Shown here piece after piece: positions 49,171 to 57,101 of a stretch of DNA of 64,000 nt (position 1 is the first letter of the stretch; each line of letters begins with the position of its first letter). Under the pieces are notes generated by a model. The model did not search any database. It was given only the letters and a program-made list of their open reading frames with translations, and was not told where the DNA came from. The DNA is from Cricetomys ansorgei (lineage: Eukaryota > Chordata > Mammalia > Rodentia > Nesomyidae): NCBI GenBank assembly GCA_026225945.1, contig JAMJFZ010003656.1:1-64000 (forward strand), read 5' to 3'. Position numbers and translations under genes: made by a program.

Positions 49171-50099
49171 ACCAAACATGTCACAATAGTATTATATATG
49201 TCACTCTCCTCTCCCTTATTGCAGGAGTATCACAGTCAGGAAAATTGCCCCAAAGGTCCTGCCAGAAGACAAATGATAGAGATTGATCAAGGAATCGAGA
49301 AGGACCAGACTCAGTGTTTAGAAACGGTCAGAAAGCTCTCAATTTTCTAGAATTGACAAATAACTCCCATCAAAGGTATGTGAAGGGCCCCACATGTTGG
49401 AGTGAATGGACAGTTCTCAATCAGAATCTTTCCTGGGGTGTCCTCCCACTTTAGGAACTCTTCTCCATCTCCCTGGTTGGTACTATCTAGCATACCCCCC
49501 AGTTAGTTAGATAGGCCTTTTTCCACGTGCCTTTCCTGTAGCAGTTTGTAACAACATGTGACTCTTATTATGCCCGTTGAGGATAAAATGGAAGCAAAAG
49601 TAGCCCTGCTTAAAGGGGGCAGTCTCAATTGTTTAGATCACCCCAAGTTCCCTTGATTACTAATGAGGAGTTAGTGCCCTTGTTCCACCATCAGTAAACC
49701 TGTGATCAAACTCATGTCATTAGTCTTGCTGGCACACACTGATACTCACTGAAGTATCATATTGGCCCTAATCATATCATGTTTAAGACATAATTTTCCA
49801 ACCTCTATGCCCATGGCTCCAGGATGTTTCATAATGCAAAATTCACTTATTCTTTAATGCTTCATAGTCAGGGGATTCAAGATGGCAGTTGTATGGCAAG
49901 CAGAACCTGGGACCATCCTGCTGTTCCCTAGTCAGGACCCCCATTCATGTTGACCAGAACAATTAGAGATCTGTCTGTACTGCTGACACCACCAGAGTTC
50001 TCCAGGTTCTTGATGGAGCCTGGATCCATGGGGCATTAGTTCTGGCAGGGTGTTTCATGTCTGTGTGAAGTTTGAGGCAGGAAGCCTGCCCAAAACCAG
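49171..50099. other. gene-free stretch
   Basis: No gene is seen. From about 50,050 the text begins to resemble the 19-bp repeat, but the phase is not yet regular. Confidence 0.4.
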
Positions 50100-50530
50100 G
50101 GGCTTGCATGAAGTCTGGGTGTTTATATGACATATGGGTGTCTGTGAGATGACCAGGTACCTGCAGGAAGACAAGATCCCTTTGAAATAGCAGGGTCCCT
50201 GCATGAGGGCCAAATACATGCAGGGGGCCCAGGTGACTACGAGAGATCTGAGAACCTGTGAGAAGTTCTGATGCCTGTGGGATATCCAGGTCCCTGTGAG
50301 ATGTCCAGGTGACACTGGGTAGGCCCACTGCTGGAGCTATGCCTGGGCGTAAGGTGGATTCCCTGGATCCTGAGGGATGCCCTAGTGCCATCAAGATGTC
50401 CTGGTGCCTTTGGGAGGACATGGTGACTGCAGGGTGTCCAGGTGCCTTTGGGAAGTCCAGGGTCCTATGGGAGACCCTAGTGCCTGCGGGAGGCCCCTGT
50501 GACTTCTGGATGACCTGTATGTTGTCCAGG
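50100..50530 (+). repeat. 19-bp minisatellite, left part of the split array
   Basis: About 22 units of 19 bases, variants of GGTGCCTGTGGGATGTCCT, run in strict 19-base phase up to 50,511. A shortened unit then meets the provirus at 50,531. Examples are GATGCCTGTGGGATATCCA and GGTCCCTGTGAGATGTCCA. Frames up to 210 codons on the minus strand arise because 19 bases read in three phases give a stop-poor 19-residue cycle. The array continues after the provirus at 57,096. Confidence 0.9.
50525..50530. repeat. target-site duplication, left copy
   Basis: TCCAGG directly before the LTR is repeated directly after the right LTR (57,096-57,101). Six bases is the usual duplication for class II elements. 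Because TCCAGG also belongs to the 19-bp repeat, chance identity is possible, but the position at both exact LTR edges argues for a true duplication. Confidence 0.8.
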
Positions 50531-50550
50531 TGTTGGGAGCCGATATTATT

Positions 50551-50570
50551 CGCCATTAGAAGATGGCGCC
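50551..50570 (+). promoter_or_regulatory. paired YY1-like cores in the LTR
   Basis: CGCCAT (50,551-50,556) and ATGGCG within AAGATGGCGCC (50,560-50,570) form two inverted YY1 cores. The second one matches the full YY1 consensus. The same pair is present in the 3' LTR. YY1 is a known regulator of several retroviral LTRs; binding here is inferred. Confidence 0.5.
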
Positions 50571-50613
50571 GGCTTCCTGCTTCCTGGTTCTTCACGGGAG
50601 CGTTGTTTGCTTT

Positions 50614-50623
50614 TGCGCATGCA
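50614..50623 (+). promoter_or_regulatory. NRF1-like site in the LTR
   Basis: TGCGCATGCA closely resembles the palindromic NRF1 motif and contains a CpG. It lies in the U3 part, in front of the CCAAT and TATA-like elements. This rests on motif match only. Confidence 0.35.
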
Positions 50624-50886
50624 CTGGCTGTGTAAACTGCTCAAGGTAACCACATGCTAATTGGGATCGTAAAAGCTGCCGATTGAAGGCAGTATACTAA
50701 TTAGGTTCTACAAGAGCACCAATTGGCAGGGAAAAACATTCCCCAGAGCTCTATATTAGCCGGGGGTTTTCTAGACTCGGGGTCCCTTCTCCATCTGTTG
50801 TCTAAAAGAGCTGTTCAATAAACTGTTGTCAGAAGAATTCTGTTTTGCCGCGTCTCCTTTATCGGCGAAGGTAGCGCGCGACAAAT

Positions 50887-50904
50887 TGGTGCCGAAACCT
50901 GGGA
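50887..50904 (+). other. primer-binding site, tRNA-Phe type
   Basis: TGGTGCCGAAACCTGGGA begins three bases after the LTR. It matches the complement of the 3' end of tRNA-Phe at 17 of 18 positions, with T in place of C near the end. Phe priming is typical of intracisternal A-particle elements and less usual for dUTPase-bearing betaretroviruses. Confidence 0.85.
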
Positions 50905-51005
50905 AGCTGCCGACTCCTGGGCAGAGGAACTATACGAGGGACCCCGACTGCTCGTCGGAGAGGAATTCAGAACTGACGGCGCGTGAAGCCTAGGCGCTCT
51001 TCTGC

Positions 51006-51013
51006 AAGGTATG
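51006..51013 (+). promoter_or_regulatory. candidate major splice donor in the leader
   Basis: AAG|GTATGA puts a good 5' splice site at 51,009, between primer site and gag, where retroviruses place the donor for env mRNA. Splicing here would remove the short upstream reading frame that starts two bases later. Confidence 0.45.
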
Positions 51014-51136
51014 ATCTATCTTGCTCTCGCGGTGTTCGTGCTTGTTGCTTTCTTTTTTGTATTGGTGTGCTGTCTGTGTCTCAACTGTGGGAAAAGTGGT
51101 AAAGAGTGCACGTATCCTTTCTGTATCACCACATAA
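51011..51136 (+). CDS. unrecognised 41-codon membrane-like ORF in the proviral leader
   Basis: This frame opens at what appears to be the first AUG of the expected genomic RNA and ends at TAA 62 bases before the gag start. It predicts a 41-residue peptide. Residues 2-19 form an uninterrupted hydrophobic segment long enough to cross a membrane. They are followed by a cysteine cluster (CCLCLNC, residues 20-26) and two more cysteines at 33 and 38. The start context has G at -3 and A at +4. It lies in the stretch that env splicing would remove, so only unspliced RNA would carry it. I know no counterpart. It may act only as an upstream ORF, may be a real micro-protein, or may be chance. The strongly patterned composition argues mildly against chance. 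Confidence 0.45.
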   Translation: MIYLALAVFVLVAFFFVLVCCLCLNCGKSGKECTYPFCITT

Positions 51137-51198
51137 TTCGCTGTCAGTCTCAGGTAAATAACTGAGCAAGCGCTCCCGCTCCTGTAGATAAAGGAAGC

Positions 51199-52989
51199 AT
51201 GGGAAATCAACAGATAAAGCCGATTCTGGATGCAATGCAGGCGTTGCTTAAGCAGAGAGGCTTGAAGATACCAGAAAGGGTGCTGAGAAATTTTTTAAAA
51301 GAAATAGATCGCGTAGCACCGTGGTTTGTTGGTACAGGGTCCCTAACTAAGGGCTCCTGGGACAAACTCGGAATAGATCTAGCTAACGAAAAGGAGAAAT
51401 CTAGGTTGAGACCGGGGACATGGCCTGTTTTTAAATTAATTAGGGCCTGTCTAGAAGATGAGAAATGTAAAGAACAAGTAAAGGAAGGACAACGAACATT
51501 AGCCGACCATCAAGATAGTCTATCAGAAGCAGAGGAGAAGAGAGGCATAAATACAAAAAAGAAGCCTCTAATTAAGACTCTAGTGAGTAAAGAAAAGAAA
51601 GAAAACCCAAAAGAAAAGGGAAAAAGTTTATACCCAGTGTTAAAAGAGTTTCAAAAACTCAAGGTTAGTTTCTCTTCCTCAGAGGAGACGTCCTCAGAGG
51701 GAGAAAAACAAGATGACTCATTTAGCTCAAAACAAAAACAGAAAGAGCTAGACCCTGAGGAGCAGGTCGAACTGGAGGAGGAAGCTGCAAGATATGAGCC
51801 TGATCCTCCTTATGCGCCTGGATTTAACCCTTCCGCTCCCCCTTTAGAGGAGGAAGTGGTAGTAGTCCGGCGAAAGACTAAAACTGCACCAAAAAAGAAA
51901 AAGGTATCTAGCTCTATGATCCCAGAAAAGGAAAGAAAGAAGATTAGGGCAGCTTTTCCAGTGTGGGAGGATAATCAAGAGAGGCAGTATTCTCCTTTGG
52001 ATATTAAGCAGTTAAAGGCCCTAGCAGAGTCAGTACAAACATACGGCATTAATGCCTCTTTTACTCAGGCGCTAGTGGAACGCTTGACGTCCATGGCCCT
52101 GACTCCTGAGGATTGGTATAACACTGTTAAGGCATGTCTTACTATGGGACAATATTTGGATTGGAAATCTATTTTTCAAGACTTATGTGCAGGGCAGGCA
52201 AGACAGAATGCGGCTAATCAACACCCGCACTGGACTTATGACATGCTTACGGGACAAGGCCAGTGGGCTGCTAATCAAACAGTTTATCCGCCTGAGGTTT
52301 ATGAGCAAATTAATAAAGCAACAGTAAAAGCTTGGAAGAGTTTGCCAAACAAAGGGCAGGTTACAGGGAATTTAACAAAAATTATTCGGGGACCTAATGA
52401 GCCGTTTTCAGACTTCGTTGCTAGAATGATGGAAGCAGCAGGAAGGATTTTTGGAGACCCTGATACGGCTATGCCTCTGATAGAACAGCTGATTTTTGAG
52501 CAATGTACAAAGGAATGTAGACAGGCAATTACCCCATGGAAAGGAAAAGGATTGAGTGCTTGGATGAAAGCATGTAGAGAGATAGGGGGACCCTTAACAA
52601 ACTCAGGATTAGCTGCTGCAATTTTATCCGCACAAAAGGGTAATGCTATAAAGTGCTACAAGTGCGGTAAAGCTGGTCATGTCCAGAGACAATGTCGAGG
52701 TAATGTCAAAGACAATCAAAATGAAAAAAGAAAACAGCCAGGAATGTGCCCTAGATGTAATAAAGGAAAACATTGGGCAAATGAATGCAGATCAGTCAAA
52801 GACGTCAAAGGGAGACCTCTTACTGAACAGTCAAAAAACGGGCAGAGGGGCCCCCGTCCCCAGGGCCCTCAAATGTATGGGGCAGTAGAGGAGACACCAC
52901 TCCGTGGGTCTGTGAAAGCGGCATCATCAGGAGGGTCACCTCCGGATCAGCAGGATTGGACTTGCACTCCACCACCAGAGCAGTACTAA
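51199..52989 (+). CDS. gag: gag polyprotein, intact
   Basis: 596 codons without interruption encode the structural polyprotein that assembles the particle. MGNQQ at the N-terminus gives a glycine for myristoylation. A matrix-like region follows, then a long lysine- and glutamate-rich linker. PSAP at residues 211-214 is a classic late-domain motif that recruits the budding machinery. The capsid part includes the major homology region starting near residue 395 (GPNEPFSDF). Two zinc knuckles of C-X2-C-X4-H-X4-C form lie at 486-499 and 517-530. The length is as expected for a betaretrovirus gag. Pro is reached by slipping at 52,833, before the gag stop. This is the one fully open viral gene here. 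Confidence 0.93.
   Translation: MGNQQIKPILDAMQALLKQRGLKIPERVLRNFLKEIDRVAPWFVGTGSLTKGSWDKLGIDLANEKEKSRLRPGTWPVFKLIRACLEDEKCKEQVKEGQRTLADHQDSLSEAEEKRGINTKKKPLIKTLVSKEKKENPKEKGKSLYPVLKEFQKLKVSFSSSEETSSEGEKQDDSFSSKQKQKELDPEEQVELEEEAARYEPDPPYAPGFNPSAPPLEEEVVVVRRKTKTAPKKKKVSSSMIPEKERKKIRAAFPVWEDNQERQYSPLDIKQLKALAESVQTYGINASFTQALVERLTSMALTPEDWYNTVKACLTMGQYLDWKSIFQDLCAGQARQNAANQHPHWTYDMLTGQGQWAANQTVYPPEVYEQINKATVKAWKSLPNKGQVTGNLTKIIRGPNEPFSDFVARMMEAAGRIFGDPDTAMPLIEQLIFEQCTKECRQAITPWKGKGLSAWMKACREIGGPLTNSGLAAAILSAQKGNAIKCYKCGKAGHVQRQCRGNVKDNQNEKRKQPGMCPRCNKGKHWANECRSVKDVKGRPLTEQSKNGQRGPRPQGPQMYGAVEETPLRGSVKAASSGGSPPDQQDWTCTPPPEQY
52833..52839 (+). promoter_or_regulatory. gag-pro -1 frameshift site
   Basis: A AAA AAC lies in the gag reading frame as the X XXY YYZ heptamer. 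It is followed within a few bases by a GC-rich stretch (GGGCAGAGGGGCCCCC... CAGGGCCC) able to form a stem or pseudoknot. The -1 frame is open from here into dUTPase. Confidence 0.85.
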
Positions 52990-53372
52990 CTCCTACCATG
53001 GGGTGTCAGCCTATCCCCTCGGATCTGCACGGTCCGTTACCTCCTGACACCATAGGATTGGTTATTGGCAGATCATCCACTACCTTGAGAGGATTAGTAG
53101 TGCATCCAGGAGTCATTGATCAGGACTATGAAGGATACATAAAGATCATGTGCTCTTCCCCCCGAGGAATAAGTTCTATCTCTCCTGGGGATAGAATAGC
53201 TCAGCTTCTTGTTCTCCCCAGTCTACATAACATGTTTCCAAGCAAAGATCAGGTCAGAGGAAACCGGGGATTTGGGTCCTCAGGAGGAGGCCATACCTTT
53301 TTATCATTAGAGCTAGATAAGAGGCCAACTCTGGAGCTAACATTGAAGGAAAAATGTTCACAGGGTTGTTAG
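52839..53372 (+). pseudogene. pro: pro, dUTPase part, cut off by a frameshift
   Basis: Read after the gag-pro slip, this frame encodes a betaretroviral dUTPase, which hydrolyses dUTP so that uracil is kept out of the viral DNA. Visible motifs are AGLDLHS (motif 1), GRSSTTLRGL (motif 2), HPGVIDQDYEG (motif 3), SPGDRIAQLL (motif 4) and a glycine-rich GNRGFGSSGGG (motif 5). All five are present, so the domain itself looks complete. The frame then runs into a stop at 53,370-53,372, because one base appears to be missing about 30 bases earlier, and protease continues in another frame. Confidence 0.85.
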
Positions 53373-53755
53373 ATACTGGAGCAGATACCACCATTATTTC
53401 AACTACTTGGTGGCCTCCGGAATGGCCTGTAAATCAGTCAGAGCAGTCTCTACAGGGTTTAGGGTATGAAGCTGCTCCCAATGTCAGTGCTAAAACGCTG
53501 CATTGGGAAGATCCAAAAGGAAGAAAAGGCATTGTTATCCCATACGTCCTGTCACTTCCTATTAACTTATGGGGAAGAGATGTTCTTAAGCAAATGGACT
53601 TTAGACTTACAAATGATTATTCCCCCCAAAGTCAAAACATGATGAAAAAGATGGGATGTGTGCCAGGAAGAGGTTTAGGGAAGGCTTTACAGGGGCGTAC
53701 CAGTCCAATACCTATAAAAAATAAACAAGACAAGACAGGACTGGGTTTTTCCTAG
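53339..53755 (+). pseudogene. pro: pro, protease part, out of frame
   Basis: This part encodes the aspartic protease that matures gag and pol. The active-site motif LLDTGADTTIIS starts at about 53,366. Near the end, MGCVPGRGLGKALQGR is the G-patch usual in betaretroviral proteases. The segment is shifted by one base relative to dUTPase, with the break placed around 53,335-53,345, so it cannot be made as a gag-pro fusion from this copy. Pre-break phase agrees with the expected -1 relation to gag. An internal ATG at 53,354 is unlikely to be used. Confidence 0.85.
53743..53749 (+). promoter_or_regulatory. pro-pol -1 frameshift site
   Basis: G GGT TTT in the protease frame fits the X XXY YYZ rule and lies just before the protease stop at 53,753-53,755. 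The -1 frame is open from this point into reverse transcriptase. No strong downstream stem is obvious by eye. Confidence 0.6.
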
Positions 53756-56256
53756 AGGCCATTGAGGAGGCAATTCCTATACCTTGGCAGTCAGAAGAAC
53801 CGGTGTGGGTTCCTCAATGGCCGCTTACCTCTGAAAAATTACAAGCAACAAAAGAATTAGTCCAAGAACAAGTAACATTGGGACACTTAGAGATCTCCCA
53901 TTCCCCATGGAATACTCCAATATTTGTAATAAAAAAGAAGTCAGGAAAATGGAGGCTTCTCCATGATTTAAGAGCCATCAATAGACAAATGCAAATCATG
54001 GGCCCTATACAGAGAGGGCTACCTCTCCTTTCCACATTGCCAAGACACTGGGATGTGATCATTATTGATATTAAAGATTGTTTTTTCTCAATTCCTTTAC
54101 ATAATAAAGATAAAGTTAGATTTGCTTTTACTTTGCCCAGTGTTAATCATGAAGAACCTGATAATAGATATCAGTGGAAAGTACTGCCACAAGGTATGGC
54201 TAATAGTCCTACCATGTGTCAAATCTATGTGGCAGCGGCAATTCAACCTGTAAGAGATAAGTATAAAAAAATTAGAATTTGTCATTACATGGATGATATC
54301 TTGCTTTGCTTTAATAATCTAAAAGTATTGCATCAAGCATTTGCCATGTTGATGGAAAATCTAAAAGATAAGGGGTTGTTTGTAGCACCAGAAAAAATAC
54401 AAAAAGGAGACGTGAGTAAATTTCTAGGATCTATAATAACCTCTACTACTATTAAGCCACAAAAGGTGACAATAAGGAGAGATTCATTAAAGACTTTGAA
54501 TGACTTTCAAAAATTGTTAGGAGATATTAACTGGATAAGACCTTACCTGAAGTTAACAACTGCTGAACTACAACCCTTATTTAAAATTCTGGAAGGAGAT
54601 TCGGCAATAACCTCTCATAGAGAATTAACACTTGAAGCTTCTCAGACACTTGAGAAGGTGGAAGAATGCTTAAAGGAAGCATTATTGACACGTGTTGATC
54701 CCTCCTTGTCATTTCTATTATGCATCATCCCGTCGCCTAAACAACCAACAGCAGTGCTATGGCAACAGGGGCCTTTGTTATGGGTTCATTCTCATACCTC
54801 ACCAGGACATGTATTAGGACATTATCCTACCTTGGTGGCTGATTTGGCTATGAGAAGCATTCAACTAGCGTTGACACACTTTGGCAAAGAACCAGAGAAA
54901 ATTATCAGCCCATATACTAAATTTCAGGTGCAAACACTTTGTGCCACTATTGATAATTGGGCTGTCTTGAGATGTATTTTCTCAGGACAAATTGACAATC
55001 ATTTTCCTAAACATCCACTCTTACATTTTGCTCGTACAAATGCTTTTATATTTCCTAAAGTCACTAAAAAAGGCCCGATCCTTAACGCCACAGACATCTA
55101 TACTGATGGCTCTAAAACTGGCATCGGAAGTTATGTTGTAAATAATCAGCCTACACAAATCAAATATGATTTTAACTCTCCACAACTTGTGGAATGTGCT
55201 GTTGTAGCTACAGTCTTGAGAAAATTTCACGAACCTGTTAATATCATTTCTGATTCTCATTATGTAGTGAGAGCTGTTCAAATTTTAGAAGTGGTTGATT
55301 TAATAAACTCTAAAAGCACAGTGGCTACTGTATTTTTGGATATACAGACATCAATAAGAAACAGAACTAATCCTTTCTTCATTCAACATATTAGAGCTCA
55401 TACTCTGTTACCTGGCCCCATGGCTACTGCTAATGCCATGGCGGATAAAGCTACAAAAGGGATTTATTTGGCTACCTCTCCTATTCAATTGGCTTCTGAA
55501 TTCCATACCTTATATCATGTCCCAGCTAATACATTGAGACAAAAATTTCATATATCTCGTGCTGAAGCTCGAGATATTGTGCTTAAGTGTAACAACTGTG
55601 CAGAGTTTCGCTCTGTACCATCCTTTGGTGTTAACCCTAGAGGGTTACAGCCATTACATATTTGGCAAATGGACGTGACTCATTATAATGGCTTTGGAAA
55701 AATGAAATATATTCATGTATCTGTGGATACCTGTTCTGGCATTATCCATGCAACCCCCTTGGCGGGAGAGAAGGTGATTCATGTAATCACTCATTGCCTA
55801 GAGGCATGGGCAGCCTGGGGCAAACCATTACAACTAAAAACTGACAATGGTCCGGCGTATACATCTAAGCCATTTCAACAATTCTGTCAGAAAATGGGAG
55901 TTCATCACGTGACTGGGCTACCCTATAATCCACAAGATCAAGGCATTGTGGAACGTGCTAACGGCACTTTAAAAGTCTACCTACAAAAACAAAGGGGAGG
56001 AATAGGCCCCGCCATGGGACCTAAGACATCTATTTCCCTATCCCTATTTACTCTAAATTTTTTAAATTTGGACTCAGAAGGACGGTCTGCTGCAGACAGA
56101 CATGCTTCTCATACTGTTCCGAAAGAACAAGTCAAATGGAAAGATGTGATCAATAATCAATGGAAAGGCCCGGATCCAATATTAATAAGATCCAGGGAGC
56201 TGTTTGTGTTTTTCCACAGGACCAAGAAAACCCAATCTGGGTACCTACAAGGCTAA
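53749..56256 (+). CDS. pol: pol: reverse transcriptase, RNase H, integrase (C-terminal frameshift)
   Basis: A single frame of about 835 codons, entered by frameshift. The first ATG, 53,803, is probably not the real start. RT has [13 protein letters not shown] and the active-site YMDD (54,286-54,297). RNase H has YTDGSKTG (first Asp at 55,105), then VECAVVA, ISDSHY and NAMADKAT, giving all four acidic residues. Integrase has the zinc motif H-X3-H...CNNC. Its catalytic Asp, Asp and Glu are at 55,672, 55,843 and 55,951, with 35 residues between the last two. GPDPILI of the C-terminal domain is kept. Around 56,195-56,205 the frame changes, so the last residues are replaced by unrelated ones, and the old frame continues towards env. 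All enzymes keep their catalytic residues. Confidence 0.92.
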   Translation, partial: FLEAIEEAIPIPWQSEEPVWVPQWPLTSEKLQATKELVQEQVTLGHLEISHSPWNTPIFVIKKKSGKWRLLHDLRAINRQMQIMGPIQRGLPLLSTLPRHWDVIIIDIKDCFFSIPLHNKDKVRFAFTLPSVNHEEPDNRYQWKVLPQGMANSPTMCQIYVAAAIQPVRDKYKKIRICHYMDDILLCFNNLKVLHQAFAMLMENLKDKGLFVAPEKIQKGDVSKFLGSIITSTTIKPQKVTIRRDSLKTLNDFQKLLGDINWIRPYLKLTTAELQPLFKILEGDSAITSHRELTLEASQTLEKVEECLKEALLTRVDPSLSFLLCIIPSPKQPTAVLWQQGPLLWVHSHTSPGHVLGHYPTLVADLAMRSIQLALTHFGKEPEKIISPYTKFQVQTLCATIDNWAVLRCIFSGQIDNHFPKHPLLHFARTNAFIFPKVTKKGPILNATDIYTDGSKTGIGSYVVNNQPTQIKYDFNSPQLVECAVVATVLRKFHEPVNIISDSHYVVRAVQILEVVDLINSKSTVATVFLDIQTSIRNRTNPFFIQHIRAHTLLPGPMATANAMADKATKGIYLATSPIQLASEFHTLYHVPANTLRQKFHISRAEARDIVLKCNNCAEFRSVPSFGVNPRGLQPLHIWQMDVTHYNGFGKMKYIHVSVDTCSGIIHATPLAGEKVIHVITHCLEAWAAWGKPLQLKTDNGPAYTSKPFQQFCQKMGVHHVTGLPYNPQDQGIVERANGTLKVYLQKQRGGIGPAMGPKTSISLSLFTLNFLNLDSEGRSAADRHASHTVPKEQVKWKDVINNQWKGPDPILIRSRELFVFFHRTKKTQSGYLQG

Positions 56257-56277
56257 CCAGAATTATCAAAAAAGAAG

Positions 56278-56697
56278 ATGTGGAACCCAGAACTATGGAT
56301 CATGATAGGACTACTCCTGAGCCAACAGACACAAGCTGAAGAACTACGTTTGGGTATAATGTCAACACTCCCAAAACCCATGCCGGTGATGCATGATGCA
56401 CAGGTATTCCCCCGGTTTTTTGCAACTAATGAATCCTTGGGCTTGCCCTTTTTGCCCATGGACCAGAATTTAGCAGCTGTAAGTACTAATGAGACTTGGA
56501 GGGTGAATGGTAGCCTATGCTTTACAACCTCATCCAATAACACTCAGGATCCCATTGCACCAGGATACCACAAGGCAGACCTGTGTTACCTCCCAGGGCT
56601 CGTGTTCCCATTGCACGGGATAAAGGTACACAGGGTCCTCCTCCATGTAACCTCCTTGATCGCTCAAAGCTGTTGGATCAGCGGGCTAGATCGGTAA
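56278..56697 (+). pseudogene. env: env remnant with large internal deletion
   Basis: Only 139 codons remain in the place of env. The start MWNPELWIMIGLLLSQQTQA looks like a signal peptide and overlaps the displaced integrase tail, as in betaretroviruses. Several N-glycosylation sequons follow (NET, NGS, NNT). No fusion peptide, furin site or membrane anchor is present, and the polypurine tract follows within 50 bases of the stop. Most of the surface and transmembrane subunits have therefore been deleted, and this copy cannot make an envelope. Confidence 0.75.
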
Positions 56698-56731
56698 ACA
56701 CATGGTTGCAGTTTGACATATTAATTAAAGT

Positions 56732-56743
56732 AAAAGGGGGAGA
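56732..56743 (+). other. polypurine tract
   Basis: AAAAGGGGGAGA directly precedes the 3' LTR and would prime plus-strand DNA synthesis. Confidence 0.9.
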
Positions 56744-57095
56744 TGTTGGGAGCCGATATTATTCGCCATTAGAAGATGGCGCCGGCTTCCTGCTTCCTGG
56801 TTCTTCACGGGAGCGTTGTTTGCTTTTGCGCATGCACTGGCTGTGTAAACTGCTCAAGGTAACCACATGCTAATTGGGATCGTAAAAGCTGCCGATTGAA
56901 GGCAGTATACTAATTAGGTTCTACAAGAGCACCAATTGGCAGGGAAAAACATTCCCCAGAGCTCTATATTAGCCGGGGGTTTTCTAGACTCGGGTCCCTT
57001 CTCCATCTGCTATCTAAAAGAGCTGTTCAATAAACTGTTGTCAGAAGAATTCTGTTTTGCCGCGTCTCCTTTATCGGCGAAGGTAGCGCGCGACA
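56744..57095 (+). repeat. 3' LTR
   Basis: The 352-base LTR is identical to the 5' LTR except for one G fewer in a run near 57,000 and two transitions near 57,020-57,023. The poly(A) signal AATAAA is at 57,029-57,034. It carries the same YY1-like, NRF1-like and CCAAT elements and could drive transcription into the 19-bp array. Confidence 0.95.
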
Positions 57096-57101
57096 TCCAG
57101 G
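57096..57101. repeat. target-site duplication, right copy
   Basis: TCCAGG, identical to 50,525-50,530, directly after the LTR terminal CA. Confidence 0.8.

Larger units (their letters stand above)
50531..50883 (+). repeat. 5' LTR
   Basis: The 353-base LTR begins TGTTGGGAGCCG and ends GCGCGACA. It contains a CCAATTGG element (50,719-50,726), a TATA-like TATATTA (50,752-50,758) and the poly(A) signal AATAAA (50,817-50,822). Transcription would start near 50,780-50,790 by spacing. It is far richer in CpG than the flanking DNA. It differs from the 3' LTR only at a G run near 50,790 and at two bases near 50,808-50,810. Confidence 0.95.
50531..57095 (+). mobile_element. class II (betaretrovirus-like) endogenous provirus
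   Basis: A 6,565-base provirus with two LTRs, primer-binding site, gag, pro with a dUTPase domain, pol, an env remnant and a polypurine tract in canonical order. The gag-pro-pol order, two -1 frame changes, dUTPase fused to protease, a G-patch after protease and a 6-bp target duplication all fit rodent endogenous betaretroviruses (ERVK class). The LTRs differ by two substitutions and one indel, so the insertion is evolutionarily recent. Three defects (a frameshift within pro, a frameshift at the integrase tail, and loss of most of env) make this copy unable to complete a life cycle alone. Sense orientation is plus. Confidence 0.95.

Noticed and set aside
49963..50595. A 210-codon minus-strand frame
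   Set aside because: It runs through the 19-bp minisatellite into the LTR. Its GTRTSHRHPDI-type cycle is what a stop-poor 19-base repeat gives in translation, and nothing indicates a start, splice or domain.
53803..56256. Pol starting at the ATG 53,803
   Set aside because: The frame is open further upstream to the pro-pol slippery site, and betaretroviral pol is made by frameshift, so this ATG is internal.
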